Below are positions 8,471-17,338 of a stretch of DNA of 64,000 nucleotides, in pieces. Source of the DNA: 'Nostoc azollae' 0708 (GTDB lineage: Bacteria; Cyanobacteriota; Cyanobacteriia; Cyanobacteriales; Nostocaceae); contig NC_014248.1 of the NCBI RefSeq assembly GCF_000196515.1, positions 62,001 through 126,000 on the forward strand, given 5' to 3'. Below the pieces are notes generated by a model. The model saw only the letters and a program-made list of their open reading frames with translations, had not been told where the DNA came from and did no database searches. Position numbers and translations under genes: made by a program. Each line of letters begins with the position of its first letter. Within the stretch, counting starts at the first letter, position 1.

Positions 8471-8514
8471 AATTTTTAGCCTCACTTACGTAATAATCAA
8501 ATAAAGGATTCCAA
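8471..8514 (-). promoter_or_regulatory. Conserved 5' leader and ribosome-binding site of the peptide genes
   Basis: Upstream of the ATG at 8470 the minus strand reads TGGAATCCTTTATTTGA, then TATTACGTAAGTGAGGC, then TAAAAATT. The gene at 7605 has a close match, and GTAAGTGAGGC or TTAAGTGAGGC also precedes the starts at 371 and 9261. GTGAGG is the likely Shine-Dalgarno core. Conservation beyond the core suggests either recent duplication of leaders or shared control. Confidence 0.5.
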
Positions 8515-8781
8515 AGAATTACTTATGTATGTATGCAGTGTTATTTTGGGTAACAAGAAAGCCTACAGCATCTGTCATGGAATGTCTGCTTGCTAACTCC
8601 CAACAAACAATAGGAAACCCAGAACGCTCAGTTTGCTAAGTACCAGCAGCACCGCATAGATCAAGATGCACCTTGATGTAACTGAACTATAATCATCAGT
8701 TAGTTATGGGAAATAACAGTTGTCGTTTGGGTAGGGGTATCGAGAAAAACCTGGGTATTTGCCTCTTTGATCACCCCGATA
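8486..8781. other. Spacer between peptide copies A and B
   Basis: About 300 bp without a gene. It includes TTGCTAACTCCCAA, loosely matching a stretch in the spacer at 7740-7760, consistent with duplication of gene-plus-spacer units. Confidence 0.4.
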
Positions 8782-8855
8782 CACCATTCCCAAGTCTAGA
8801 TAGGCGAAGTGATATGGTATGAAAATTAATTTTCTAGCCACCTGTGGGAATGGTG
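8782..8855 (-). terminator. Hairpin just beyond peptide copy B
   Basis: A perfect 11-bp inverted repeat, CACCATTCCCA (8782-8792) and TGGGAATGGTG (8845-8855), separated by 52 nt, lies 16 bp beyond the stop of the gene at 8872-9261. There is no obvious T-run, so it may be an RNA-stabilising or processing structure rather than a strict terminator. Confidence 0.4.
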
Positions 8856-8871
8856 ACAAGGTTGAACTGAT

Positions 8872-9261
8872 TTAGATAATGCCAGGTTCAAAGCCACCTA
8901 AACCACCAAAGCCAGGAGCGCCCAAGCCACCTAGTCCACCTAAACCTGCGGCTGGTGCAGCTGCTAATGGGGCTGCTGCTAGACCATTGAGAATTGGCGC
9001 TGCACCCAACGCACCAACAGTTGGGACTGTCGGCGCACCTAATCCCAACAAGTCCTGGGCTGCGGTGTTGACAGCGGAAGTTGTACCAATAGAGTTACCA
9101 GTACTACCAGCAGGGCCGGAAGCTGTGGTACCTTGCAGGTTTGCTAATCTGTTGGCATAGTTACTACCAGCTAGTTCAAAGTCAGCCCCACCAGTTAAAA
9201 ACTCTTGTTGGTGATCAGATAAGACAACAAACAAATCGGACGCATTTATTTGATTTGGCAT
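8872..9261 (-). CDS. Double-glycine leader peptide, Gly/Ala/Leu-rich (copy B)
   Basis: Precursor of 129 aa; start ATG at 9261, with TTAAGTGAGGC upstream. The leader is MPNQINASDLFVVLSDHQQE then FLTGG. The first about 60 mature residues nearly equal copy A (8087-8470). The tail is different and built of AAPLAAAPAAG and GLGGLGAPGFGGLGG, ending FEPGII. First gene of the five-precursor block, so the block promoter should lie in 9262-9546. No Cys, so most known thiol-based modifications are ruled out for the core. Confidence 0.8.
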   Translation of the reverse strand: MPNQINASDLFVVLSDHQQEFLTGGADFELAGSNYANRLANLQGTTASGPAGSTGNSIGTTSAVNTAAQDLLGLGAPTVPTVGALGAAPILNGLAAAPLAAAPAAGLGGLGGLGAPGFGGLGGFEPGII

Positions 9262-9546
9262 AATTAATTTTTAGCCTCACTTAAGAAATTCGGTGAATCG
9301 CCACCTAATAACCCAACTATAAGCATTCTTCCTCACCAATTCATAAATCTAGGGATAGAATTCGAATTTGGTAGTTCTACTTCTCAAAGTAGATATAAAG
9401 TCTTTTAATTTTCACAGATATAATCATACCTTTAGAGAAGGTATATTAAATATTTTATGTTTTTGACTTTACTTGCTAAATCCATACAGATTCTTCAGTT
9501 TTCTGAGGGTATATTGCAAGCAATGTATAACTTAGTATTTAGCTAT

Positions 9547-10257
9547 TCAATTAAGCACCAGTATCTGAATTAAGCTATAAGCTAAGGCCGCACTACCAAC
9601 AGGAACTGTTAAATTATCAATACCTAAAAATGAAAAAGCTTCTAATGTAGTCGCTACTATAGCTACAAGTATTGATATTACCCATGTTTGCCAGATGTTT
9701 CCTTGTGTTCCCAATAAAATAAACATATTAATTAGGAAACTAAGGAATGTCATTGTAAAAGAACCTTCCCAGCTTTTGTTTGAGCCCAAAAGTTTATATT
9801 TATGTTTACCAAAACGTTGCCCAATTAAAGCTGCTAGTCCATCTCCCCAAGCCATAGTTAAAATTCCTATAGCAGCATATTGTGGTTGTTGTAAATACCA
9901 AAATCCAGCTACTAAAATACCAATACTGAGAGCGTAAAAAAATGTTCCTAAACTTTGGCGGCCAACGCTATTAATTCCTGGCAAAATTGGGAAGATGTAG
10001 GACAATAGTGTGATGATACTGGCGAAAATCGAAGCTGTAATACCCACAGTGGCTGGAATGTTTAACCACCAAGCGATCAAAATTACGTTCCCAGTGCCAA
10101 TATGCACGATTTTGCGGATGATTTCTGGTTCACTGTTGGTAAAACGACTGACTCCCCAAGCGATAAGGATTATCAATACAACCCAAGCAGCAGCAAGGGT
10201 AATTTGCAGCCACAATAGAGAAATAGATTCCAAACCAGGAAATAATGTAATCAACAC
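9547..10257 (-). CDS. Phytol/polyprenol kinase-like membrane protein
   Basis: Integral membrane protein of 236 aa with about seven hydrophobic helices. It matches the CTP-dependent dolichol/phytol kinase family: N-terminal RKIVHIGTGN (charged residues before a His), then MAWGDGLAALIGQRFGKHKY and GSNKSWEGSFTM, the nucleotide-binding signature. Cyanobacterial members phosphorylate phytol or phytyl phosphate for tocopherol and chlorophyll salvage (VTE5/VTE6 type). Which step this one catalyses cannot be read here. It is divergent from yidD, 43 bp away, so they may share a promoter region. Confidence 0.8.
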   Translation of the reverse strand: MLITLFPGLESISLLWLQITLAAAWVVLIILIAWGVSRFTNSEPEIIRKIVHIGTGNVILIAWWLNIPATVGITASIFASIITLLSYIFPILPGINSVGRQSLGTFFYALSIGILVAGFWYLQQPQYAAIGILTMAWGDGLAALIGQRFGKHKYKLLGSNKSWEGSFTMTFLSFLINMFILLGTQGNIWQTWVISILVAIVATTLEAFSFLGIDNLTVPVGSAALAYSLIQILVLN

Positions 10258-10300
10258 AGAAAGTTCTTGACTTCTATCACTACTTTATTAGATTTAGGCT

Positions 10301-10546
10301 ATGAAAATATTATTGATTTGGATTATTAAAGGCTATCGGTTATTCGTCTCTCCTCTTTTTCCTCCTACTTGTCGCTTTCAACCAACTTGTTCGATGTATG
10401 CTATCCAAGCGATCGAACGTTTTGGGCTACTGCGTGGTGGTTGGATGGCAACTTTGCGGATTTTACGCTGTCATCCTTTCCATCCTGGTGGTTATGATCC
10501 TGTACCAGGACTAGCGGAAAAATCCTGTTGTGACCATCATGATTGA
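10301..10546 (+). CDS. yidD: Membrane protein insertion efficiency factor YidD
   Basis: Small 81-aa protein of the YidD family. Signature seen: an N-terminal amphipathic/hydrophobic segment ([19 protein letters not shown]), then [19 protein letters not shown], then [14 protein letters not shown]. These Cys, Pro and Gly residues define the family. It helps YidC insert membrane proteins. Length is normal. It stands alone here, not beside rpmH, rnpA or yidC as in many bacteria. Confidence 0.95.
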   Translation: MKILLIWIIKGYRLFVSPLFPPTCRFQPTCSMYAIQAIERFGLLRGGWMATLRILRCHPFHPGGYDPVPGLAEKSCCDHHD

Positions 10547-10643
10547 CCAAAACTAGGGTGCAGGTGAAGAAAAACAGTTTCTTTCATTCGTAGGGGGTAG
10601 TTTACCATTTGTGAGGCGCTCCTAATTGGCAACTTATGTTAAT

Positions 10644-12768
10644 CCCACATTCCGCACTTCAATAAGTAGCATAAATAAACTACATTTACAGGGAATTCAG
10701 AACTATAGTTTTTAAAAATCCAGTAGCCATGGAAATATAAATAAATTATACACGTCAAAGTTCCAGCTTTCTTATTGTATAAAAAAAGCTATTTAGACAA
10801 CAATGTTGAAGTTGAATTTGAATTTTTCAATCACTTATGAAAATACAAGACTATGCAATAGTGAATTAGAGATTTGAGAACTCAGAAAATAAATAATACT
10901 TTTGACAAGCTGTAGGTAAGAATTGGAAAATTCGACAAAGTTTCTCTGTCAAGTTCATAATCCTATGAACTCCTTCTGTAATCAGAAAATGAATCCCTTG
11001 GAAACATACGCCAGTTGCTGCCTCTTTCCGAGGAGCTTCCCTAACAAGTCGGGGAACCAGCCCAAGGCACTGGCTCTGAAATATCCAATGTAAAGTAGGG
11101 GATTCTGTAGGTTTATTCAGTTGGTTTTTAACTGTCGCTTTTTGCGTCTTTAAAGAGATTCTCAATTGTCTTTCTCCCAGATTATAAACCAAAAGACCCA
11201 ATGCCATTAACATCATCATTGTCTCTACTCTTTCTGGACTTTTCACAAAAAGACTATGGGCGAAAAATAACGGGTCCTTGATAAATCTAAATCCTCTTTC
11301 TGTTGATTTCTCTTCTCTATATATTCTCAATATTCCTATGATTTCTAATCTCCTTGTCTCTAAAATATGCCTTGCTAAAATAAATCGACCACAAGAGTTA
11401 TGATGTTGGGTGATTAACTCCTGATTTTCTATTAGTTTACCTCTTAGTTGATAAACTACTGTTTGTCATTTATTTAACCTATCGGTAATTTCTAAGTCCG
11501 ATATTTTATGATATTTTAATTGTGCTGCCAGTTCTTGAATCTTTAATTCCGCTAAGGATGTCTGTTGAAATTTTTCTTTGACTAATCTACCTACTTGTCT
11601 ACTGGTTTTTAGAAACTCCTCTTGAATGCTTTGGGTTAATTTCTTTAGGTCTGCTTTTTTTCTGTCTGTACTTTCTACTAATAGCTATCTTTGCTCTATT
11701 CCCCCATAAGATACTTTTTCTTCTTGATAGCTATATCCTTTGATTTCACTTGGTTTCAGTTCTGTACTGGTAAATCCTTTGACCAAGTTTTTGGCTTTTT
11801 CAATGGATAAAGGTACTCGAATTATCGATTTCATGTTCGACATTAATTTTAAATTACTGTCGCTATATAATGCACTATCAGCCACCATTATACTTTCAAA
11901 ATCTATTTGTTTGTCATACTCCACGAAGATTTGAGCAAATACTGCTTTATCTGATTCATTTCCTGATGCTCCTCTAAAAAATACGGGTATATCTCCCTCA
12001 CTACTTACTAGTAAATCTAATATACATTGTTTTAAGTCTGGACTATGGTCACGAGAATATCCTTGTGTGATGTTAATAGGATTTTCTCGGTTCATTCCTA
12101 ATTCTTGTCCTCAATTATTCAGGCAATTATTATACTCTCCATGCAAATGCAATGAGGTTGAACCTAAATGGGAATATTTGGTTGATTGCTACTCCATATT
12201 TTTCTACTACTTCTAGGGCAATTATTAGGAATAATAATTTAGTTAATCCATAATATTTGTATAGCTTATCCATTACTGTGCCTATTCTATCATCATTTAA
12301 ATCTTCGCCTTCAGTTCCCGCTCCTAATAAATGTTCTATAGCTTTTTCCTCAAAGAATTGAGGAAATAAATATAATAGTCTCCATAGAAAACCTAGTCCA
12401 TAATGATTGCTTTGACTGTTTCTCCTGTATTCACTTTCTCTCTACTCTCTATTAAGAATATCTTATTAATTTTTTCTAAAATTCTTATGTCATCTATTAT
12501 TCCCAAGTGATCCAAGTTATTACTCTCAACCTCTTCCTTTTAGTAATTCATATTTTCGGGTAATTTTATTTAATTCAGGCTTATTTACATTCATCTTCTC
12601 ATCTTTTATTCTGAATTTATTCTCAATACTTATGAGTTGCAAGTTGTTGGCAATTTTTATTGTATTGTCTATTGTTTTACAATTTAAGTATGTGTTCACT
12701 ATGTAGTTATTTGTACTATTCCTACATTTTTATGTATATTTACTACAAAATGAAGTGCCGAATGTGGG
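10644..12768 (-). mobile_element. IS1634-type insertion sequence, complete ends, dead transposase
   Basis: The element is bounded by inverted repeats CCCACATTCCGCACTTC (10644-10660) and GAAGTGCCGAATGTGGG (12752-12768), with 16 of 17 bases paired. Both sides carry the 5-bp direct repeat TTAAT (10639-10643 and 12769-12773), a target duplication. Size is 2,125 bp. It encodes only a broken transposase. The outer boundaries are read directly; the family follows from the protein. Confidence 0.85.
10866..12560 (-). pseudogene. IS1634-family transposase, degraded
   Basis: Pieces in several frames read in order on the minus strand. An N-terminal DUF4277-like part lies near 12460-12540 (LDHLGIIDDIRILEKINKIF). 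The DDE core is at 11685-12095 (GYSRDHSPDLKQCILDLLVS, VADSALYSDSNLKLM). The C-terminal part is at 10866-11330 (GFRFIKDPLFFAHSLFVKSP, MMMLMALGLLVYNLGERQLR). A stop follows the most likely start, and frameshifts separate the pieces, so it cannot make active transposase. Confidence 0.85.
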
Positions 12769-12937
12769 TTAATAGGCAGTTGTGTAAGTTCTATTCTTTT
12801 AACTTCTTTTAACTTGTTCCCAACTCTTATAAAAGTTAGTGTTATGTGCCTTGTGTAAATCTAACCACGATGAAATCTAAGTATCTTAGATGAATCTAGT
12901 ATAAGATAATCTATACTACCTAAATCTTATCTAAAAA

Positions 12938-13465
12938 ATGCAACCTATTCAAAGCAGATGGATTAGGTTTTTATCTGGGTTAATGGTTTTAACAGTGCTA
13001 TCGGTAGCAAAAGCTAATGATCCGGGTCTTTGTTTTATGACGACATCATCAGGTAGTATCAATTTGGGGGAAATATGCAAGGTTATACAAACCACGGATA
13101 CTTTTTTTCGCGTCCCTATGAAGGGTCGTCAGGCAAAGAATCCGATTATATATGTTAAGTTTAATGGTGGTCAAGTTTTTGAGATGGTTTTTGATACTGG
13201 TGCAAGTGGTATCCTGATTACTCAAGAAATCGCGAAAAAGTCGAATATCAAGCCTGCGGGAAAAAGTCGATTCACTATTGCTGATGGTAGTGTAGTAGAA
13301 TTCCAAACTATAACAATTCTTTCTGTCTCTGGTGGGAGTGTTGTTGTCAATAATGCCCAAATTTCTATTGCGCCTAAAGCTGAGATTGGTTTACTTGGTC
13401 ATGGTTTTTTTCAGAATTATGATGTAAGAATTCTCAAAAAACAGATTGAATTTCATAAGCGTTAA
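12938..13465 (+). CDS. Retropepsin-like aspartic protease, secreted or membrane-anchored
   Basis: Protein of 175 aa with an N-terminal hydrophobic signal or anchor (about 10-25, FLSGLMVLTVLSVAKA). A single retropepsin-like domain covers about 68-170: IIYVKFNGG, then the catalytic motif VFDTGASGILIT, then ADGSVVEF and IGLLGHGFFQNYDV. One active Asp per chain means it should work as a dimer, as in clan AA bacterial proteases. Substrate unknown. It stands alone, starting 170 bp after the IS1634 element; a TATAAT-like box is not obvious. Confidence 0.85.
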   Translation: MQPIQSRWIRFLSGLMVLTVLSVAKANDPGLCFMTTSSGSINLGEICKVIQTTDTFFRVPMKGRQAKNPIIYVKFNGGQVFEMVFDTGASGILITQEIAKKSNIKPAGKSRFTIADGSVVEFQTITILSVSGGSVVVNNAQISIAPKAEIGLLGHGFFQNYDVRILKKQIEFHKR

Positions 13466-13497
13466 AACAGAGTTAAAATTGTCAGGATTGAGTGACA

Positions 13498-13641
13498 ATA
13501 AGTAGGAAGGCACAAAAAAACCGTAGACCCACAGCGACTTCTCTAAGACTAGTATGTAACGAAAAGTAAAATTGACCAAAACCTATTGTCTTTTGCCTTT
13601 TGCCTTGTCATAACAACAATTGTTAACACCCACCTACTTAT
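13498..13641. repeat. 144-bp interspersed repeat with inverted ends (copy 1)
   Basis: Ends are ATAAGTAGG (13498-13506) and CCTACTTAT (13633-13641), a perfect 9-bp inverted repeat. The interior (CAGCGACTTCTC, AGTATGTAACGAAAAG, CCTTGTCATAAC, TTAACACCCACCTACTTAT) is shared with 52061-52199. It carries no gene and is MITE-like. It begins about 30 bp after the protease gene stop. Confidence 0.75.
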
Positions 13642-14041
13642 ATTATTCAGAATAAATCAGTCTTCTATGTGCAGAATAGACCTCTTGGAAAATCGTTTCT
13701 GTGGTATGATAAATAGTTTTAGGTTTTATGTATTTTTGGTGTTCTTTGGGCTCGCTAATTCAAACATAACCCTGTAACTCTAACTTTTGGCTAAAACCAA
13801 GACAAACCCCCTTTTATAACATAAAATTAGTTCTGCAAGAGGTCTAATGATTAATTTGTAGGAAGGGCATAATTTTAGTTGTGTCATCCTCTAACAGGAT
13901 TTTGGATTCACCCCACAGATAAATCTGAGGGCAAGGAATTATTGGACGGATGTCTATTAATGTGTTAAATTCTTAATCTGACGATTTTATTAATTTTGAT
14001 TTCTCAACTCTTACAAATCTAAAATCCCAAATTTAAAATAA
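13642..14041. other. Gene-free spacer with a dispersed repeat
   Basis: About 400 bp; short open frames here lack any recognisable product. 13882-13935 is a copy of the GTCATCCT..TAACAGGATTTT repeat also found at 20538-20590. Confidence 0.5.
13882..13935. repeat. Dispersed repeat (copy 1 of a short family)
   Basis: Shares GTCATCCTcTAACAGGATTTT and CCCACagATAAAtCtGaGGGC with 20538-20590; a third, partial copy with CCCACGAATAAATCCGGGGG lies at 22824-22850. All three are intergenic. Function unknown. Confidence 0.6.
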
Positions 14042-14737
14042 ATGCAACCTTATCACCAAATCTCGATTATTGAATGTGGTGAACCATTAGTGAAGATTCC
14101 TCTGGAGTTATTTGCTGTGGAATCTCCCCATCCTTATGAAAAGTTAGGTGCTACTTATGGGGAATACTCACCTTATTATCTGCGTGAGAGTGTTGTTAAG
14201 AATTTAATTGAGGCGCAAAATTATTTACAGTTGCTGCATCCTGGTTGGTATATTCAAATTTTTGATGGTTATCGACCTGTAGGTGTACAGCAGTTTATGG
14301 TGGATTACAGCTTTGGGGAAGCGTTGCGAGCGAGGGGAGTGAGTGCAGAAGAGTTATCACCCCAGCAACGAGAAGAGGTTTGGCAACAGGTATATGAAAT
14401 TTGGGCTGTACCAAGTTTGGATATGAATACTCCTCCTCCCCATAGTACAGGTGCTGTGGTGGATATTACGCTGGTGGATGATAATGGGGAAGTTGTAGAT
14501 ATGGGTTCTGCAATTGATGAGATGTCTGTGCGATCCCACCCAGATTATTATGCTCAAAGTAACCCAAACTATCATGCTAACCGTCAATTGTTACGAGATA
14601 TCATGCTAAAAGCAGGATTTAAACGCAATCCTAGAGAGTGGTGGCATTTTTCTTCTGGTGATCAAATGTGGGCTTGGTTATATAATCAGTCCAATCCTGA
14701 TTATCCCGTCACTGCACGTTATGGGAGATTGATATGA
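14042..14737 (+). CDS. D-Ala-D-Ala dipeptidase (VanX/DdpX-like, M15D)
   Basis: Zinc peptidase of 231 aa. The zinc site is visible: PHSTGAVVDITLVD (His and Asp of the SxHxxGxxxD motif) and EWWHFS (third ligand). The substrate Arg sits in IFDGYRP. These match the VanX/DdpX branch of family M15, which cleaves free D-Ala-D-Ala. In cyanobacteria without vancomycin resistance the likely role is peptidoglycan dipeptide recycling or turnover. No van genes are nearby. Length is normal and the gene is intact. Confidence 0.85.
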   Translation: MQPYHQISIIECGEPLVKIPLELFAVESPHPYEKLGATYGEYSPYYLRESVVKNLIEAQNYLQLLHPGWYIQIFDGYRPVGVQQFMVDYSFGEALRARGVSAEELSPQQREEVWQQVYEIWAVPSLDMNTPPPHSTGAVVDITLVDDNGEVVDMGSAIDEMSVRSHPDYYAQSNPNYHANRQLLRDIMLKAGFKRNPREWWHFSSGDQMWAWLYNQSNPDYPVTARYGRLI

Positions 14738-14761
14738 TTGAGCATGGGAGTTAATTAATAA

Positions 14762-15586
14762 TTACGAATTATTTGCAGAAAAGCTTTGCAAAATATAATT
14801 GGATAACTCAGAAAATCCTTCTCCTGAAGCCGCAGTCGTTATGTATGCTGGTTGATGCTGCAACTTGACTGGAGTATTTGCTAACATTGGCTACACCAAA
14901 GGAAATTGGAAAATAACGTTGTTCAAATAAACTTTCATCATCGGAAATTGTCACAGTTGGTGACAATTTCCGATGCTGTATATTCTGGGGAATATTCGCG
15001 TAAAACTTGTAACAATCCCACTGCCTTATCTTGTCCTTGGGGTTTAATATGACATTGGACATTGCTGTAAGTAAATCCCCAGCCCTGTTGTTGACAAAGA
15101 ACACTGAGATATTGCAGTTCATTCTCTGTCAAAGCTGCTACATGAAACGTCCAGTCAGTGATACCAAAACAATTATCAGCAGATTCCGTCATTTGAGGAG
15201 ATTTCAATTGTAATTTTTCAAACATTGTCCCTAAATGCTGACGATGGTTAGCTAAATTAGGAATGGGTGTTAAAGCTACTGATTCTAATCTTGTAGATGG
15301 ACAGGACAAACCACCATTTTCTGCTACGGCACCTGCAACCGGCATTCAACTATTTAGCCCATTCATTCACCCAACCCGCTGATCTTCCAGTTACAATCAG
15401 TACCTGTACTCCAGAGGCGGCAAAATTCTCCAAAGCTTGCAATAGTGAAGATGTAAATTTTCCGTAGGTTGTTAAATTCCCGTCCATATCTGTAGCTACG
15501 AGACGAATATTGCTCAAGTCATGAGAATGACTAATGTGACTAGACATATAAAATGGGGATTGGGAAATCATGATGTAAAAAAACAC
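14762..15586 (-). pseudogene. HAD-family sugar-phosphatase-like gene, broken three times
   Basis: The N-terminal part (15350-15586) has the HAD motif LVATDMDGNLTTYG and motif II IVTGRSAG. A stop and frameshift near 15345 moves the frame to 14938-15345 (PVAGAVAENGGL ... GWGFTYSNVQCHIKPQGQDK). The acidic motif expected next, of the VGDSPNDESL type, is lost in an inverted repeat at 14939-14975. A further frameshift near 14875 is needed to read the end (AYITTAASGEGFSELSNYI). The parent was a cyanobacterial COG0561/sucrose-phosphatase-like protein. There is no route to a working enzyme. Confidence 0.88.
14939..14975. repeat. 16-bp perfect inverted repeat that destroyed a HAD motif
   Basis: CATCGGAAATTGTCAC, a 5-nt loop AGTTG, then the exact reverse complement. 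It sits exactly where the HAD motif IV codons should be. The local arrangement looks like a template switch that copied one arm from the opposite strand. Confidence 0.85.
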
Positions 15587-15662
15587 TAACGATAGGGTAA
15601 TGTGATAATCAAAATTTGGGCATCCTAATCATATAAGAGTAATATTTTTCAGTTTGCTAATC

Positions 15663-16481
15663 ATGCTTAATATCTTGTTTCTGGCCCAGTCTTCAACTTC
15701 GAGGACTCAAAAGACGATCAAAACAGTGCCAGCTAGTGAATCTCCAATCACATATTTATTAATGTTTAGCAGTGGAGGACTACTTTTAGCCCTAATTGCA
15801 GGGATTTTGTATGGCAAAATTTTAGTGCGTAACTATGATAAAAAAGTTAAGTTTGAAAAATTTCGGACTAGAGAATTAGAAAAAAAATTGAAGTTAGCGC
15901 TGGAAACCATTCGCAAAATGGAAACTAACCCTGATTTAGTTCACTCACGGGACTTTAACCTCGATTATCTGCGAATGCGGATGTCAGAGGAGGTATTTCA
16001 TTTTGGGGTTGTTAATCAAATTAAACTCAAGATTAAAGATAAAATTTCTCTGGCGCTGCGTCCAGGACAATCTCAACAGGGACAAGTTGGGATTGCTAGT
16101 AACGCTGGTAGACAGCTGGATGAAATTTTTGATGTTGAGTATGAAACTGGTGTTTCACCCAATATTGTTAAGCGAGTACTGTTTCGGGTTCAAATTCGCT
16201 TGATGAAATTACCTACCCAAGCTACTTCTGCTACTATTAGTCAAATCATAGACTGTATAGAAACTTACCTTAGTCCTAGAGAAGATGACGATTCATGGCA
16301 GCCGACAATTCAAGGTCGGATTGTTTATATGCACTGGGATCAAAAGGCTAAACCGACTCCTCTGTTAGTGCTGGAACAATCCAATGAAGGTGTAAATGTA
16401 ACCTTCCGTACTACTCGCCAACCGAATGCTACTATACCCCCGAATCCACCAATTCAAAAAAACAAGGCACAAGGCTCTTAA
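15663..16481 (+). CDS. Conserved cyanobacterial membrane protein, unknown function
   Basis: About 272 aa from the ATG at 15663 (a TTG nine bases upstream is possible). A short N-terminal segment is followed by one transmembrane helix near 28-50 (LLMFSSGGLLLALIAGILYG). Next come a charged, probably coiled segment (KKVKFEKFRTRELEKKLKLA) and a soluble domain of about 150 aa, then a Pro/Asn-rich tail. I do not recognise a named domain. Its end overlaps the convergent devA gene by four bases. Confidence 0.75.
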   Translation: MLNILFLAQSSTSRTQKTIKTVPASESPITYLLMFSSGGLLLALIAGILYGKILVRNYDKKVKFEKFRTRELEKKLKLALETIRKMETNPDLVHSRDFNLDYLRMRMSEEVFHFGVVNQIKLKIKDKISLALRPGQSQQGQVGIASNAGRQLDEIFDVEYETGVSPNIVKRVLFRVQIRLMKLPTQATSATISQIIDCIETYLSPREDDDSWQPTIQGRIVYMHWDQKAKPTPLLVLEQSNEGVNVTFRTTRQPNATIPPNPPIQKNKAQGS

Positions 16482-17206
16482 ACTCCTTCTGCTACCTTGG
16501 GACTACTAACTACATTTTGGGCATCACGAGTTAATAAACCGTCTTCCATCTCGACGATGCGATCGGCTATATCTAAGATGCGGTTATCATGGGTGACTAA
16601 TAAAATAGCAGTTCCTTGTTCTTTGGCCAGACGCTGCATGATTTCTACCACATCACGTCCTGATTGTTTATCTAATGCGGCGGTGGGTTCATCTGCTAGG
16701 ACTAATGGAGGATGATTGACTAGGGCGCGGGCGATGGCTATTCTTTGTTTTTGCCCACCAGATAGATTGTCTGGATAGTAGTTTATTCGTTCTGCCAAGC
16801 CAACTGATCCCAACATTGCTTCTGACTTCTTAATAGCTTCTGATTGAGAAATAGTATTATTTAATTCGACTGCCATTTGCACATTTTGCCTAGCAGTTAA
16901 GAATCCTAGTAAATTGTGAGCTTGAAAAATATAACCTATATTACGTCTGCTTTGCACTAGTTTACTTTGACTGGAGCCTGAAAGTTCTGTACCTAAAAAT
17001 TTTAAACTTCCTTCCTGTACAGACCGCAACCCACCTATTAAGCTCAGTAATGTAGTTTTACCTGAACCAGATGGACCAGTCATAATCACAATTTCTCCGG
17101 CATATATTTCTAGATTAATATCAAATAGAATTTGTTTTCTAAGCGCACCTCTGCCGTAGTAATGGTTAATATTTTGAATGGCGATTACAGGTTGTGTGTT
17201 GATCAT
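16478..17206 (-). CDS. devA: DevA-type ABC transporter ATPase
   Basis: ATP-binding subunit of 242 aa: Walker A GPSGSGKTT (44-52), signature NLSGGQKQR (about 145-153), Walker B LVLADEPTAALD, and H-loop VTHDNR. Third gene of a devB-devC-devA operon on the minus strand. In Anabaena, DevBCA with TolC exports heterocyst glycolipids; cyanobacteria carry several paralogous DevBCA sets, so the cargo here is not certain. Intact, with normal MacB/DevA-family length. Confidence 0.9.
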   Translation of the reverse strand: MINTQPVIAIQNINHYYGRGALRKQILFDINLEIYAGEIVIMTGPSGSGKTTLLSLIGGLRSVQEGSLKFLGTELSGSSQSKLVQSRRNIGYIFQAHNLLGFLTARQNVQMAVELNNTISQSEAIKKSEAMLGSVGLAERINYYPDNLSGGQKQRIAIARALVNHPPLVLADEPTAALDKQSGRDVVEIMQRLAKEQGTAILLVTHDNRILDIADRIVEMEDGLLTRDAQNVVSSPKVAEGV

Positions 17207-17248
17207 AAGGGTGTATGGGTGTAAAGGTGTAGGGAGATGGGGTAGATA

Positions 17249-17329
<81 letters not shown>

Positions 17330-17338
17330 TTCTTACCT

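Noticed and set aside
8879-9160. Pro/Ala-rich open frame on the plus strand
   Set aside because: Exact antisense of the Gly/Ala/Leu-rich peptide copy B; composition is the mirror of its codons. The same applies to 8148-8369 over copy A.
12938-13465. Idea that the retropepsin-like gene is a retroelement protease
   Set aside because: No reverse transcriptase or integrase is near; the FDTGASG single-domain type with a signal segment is a bacterial chromosomal family.
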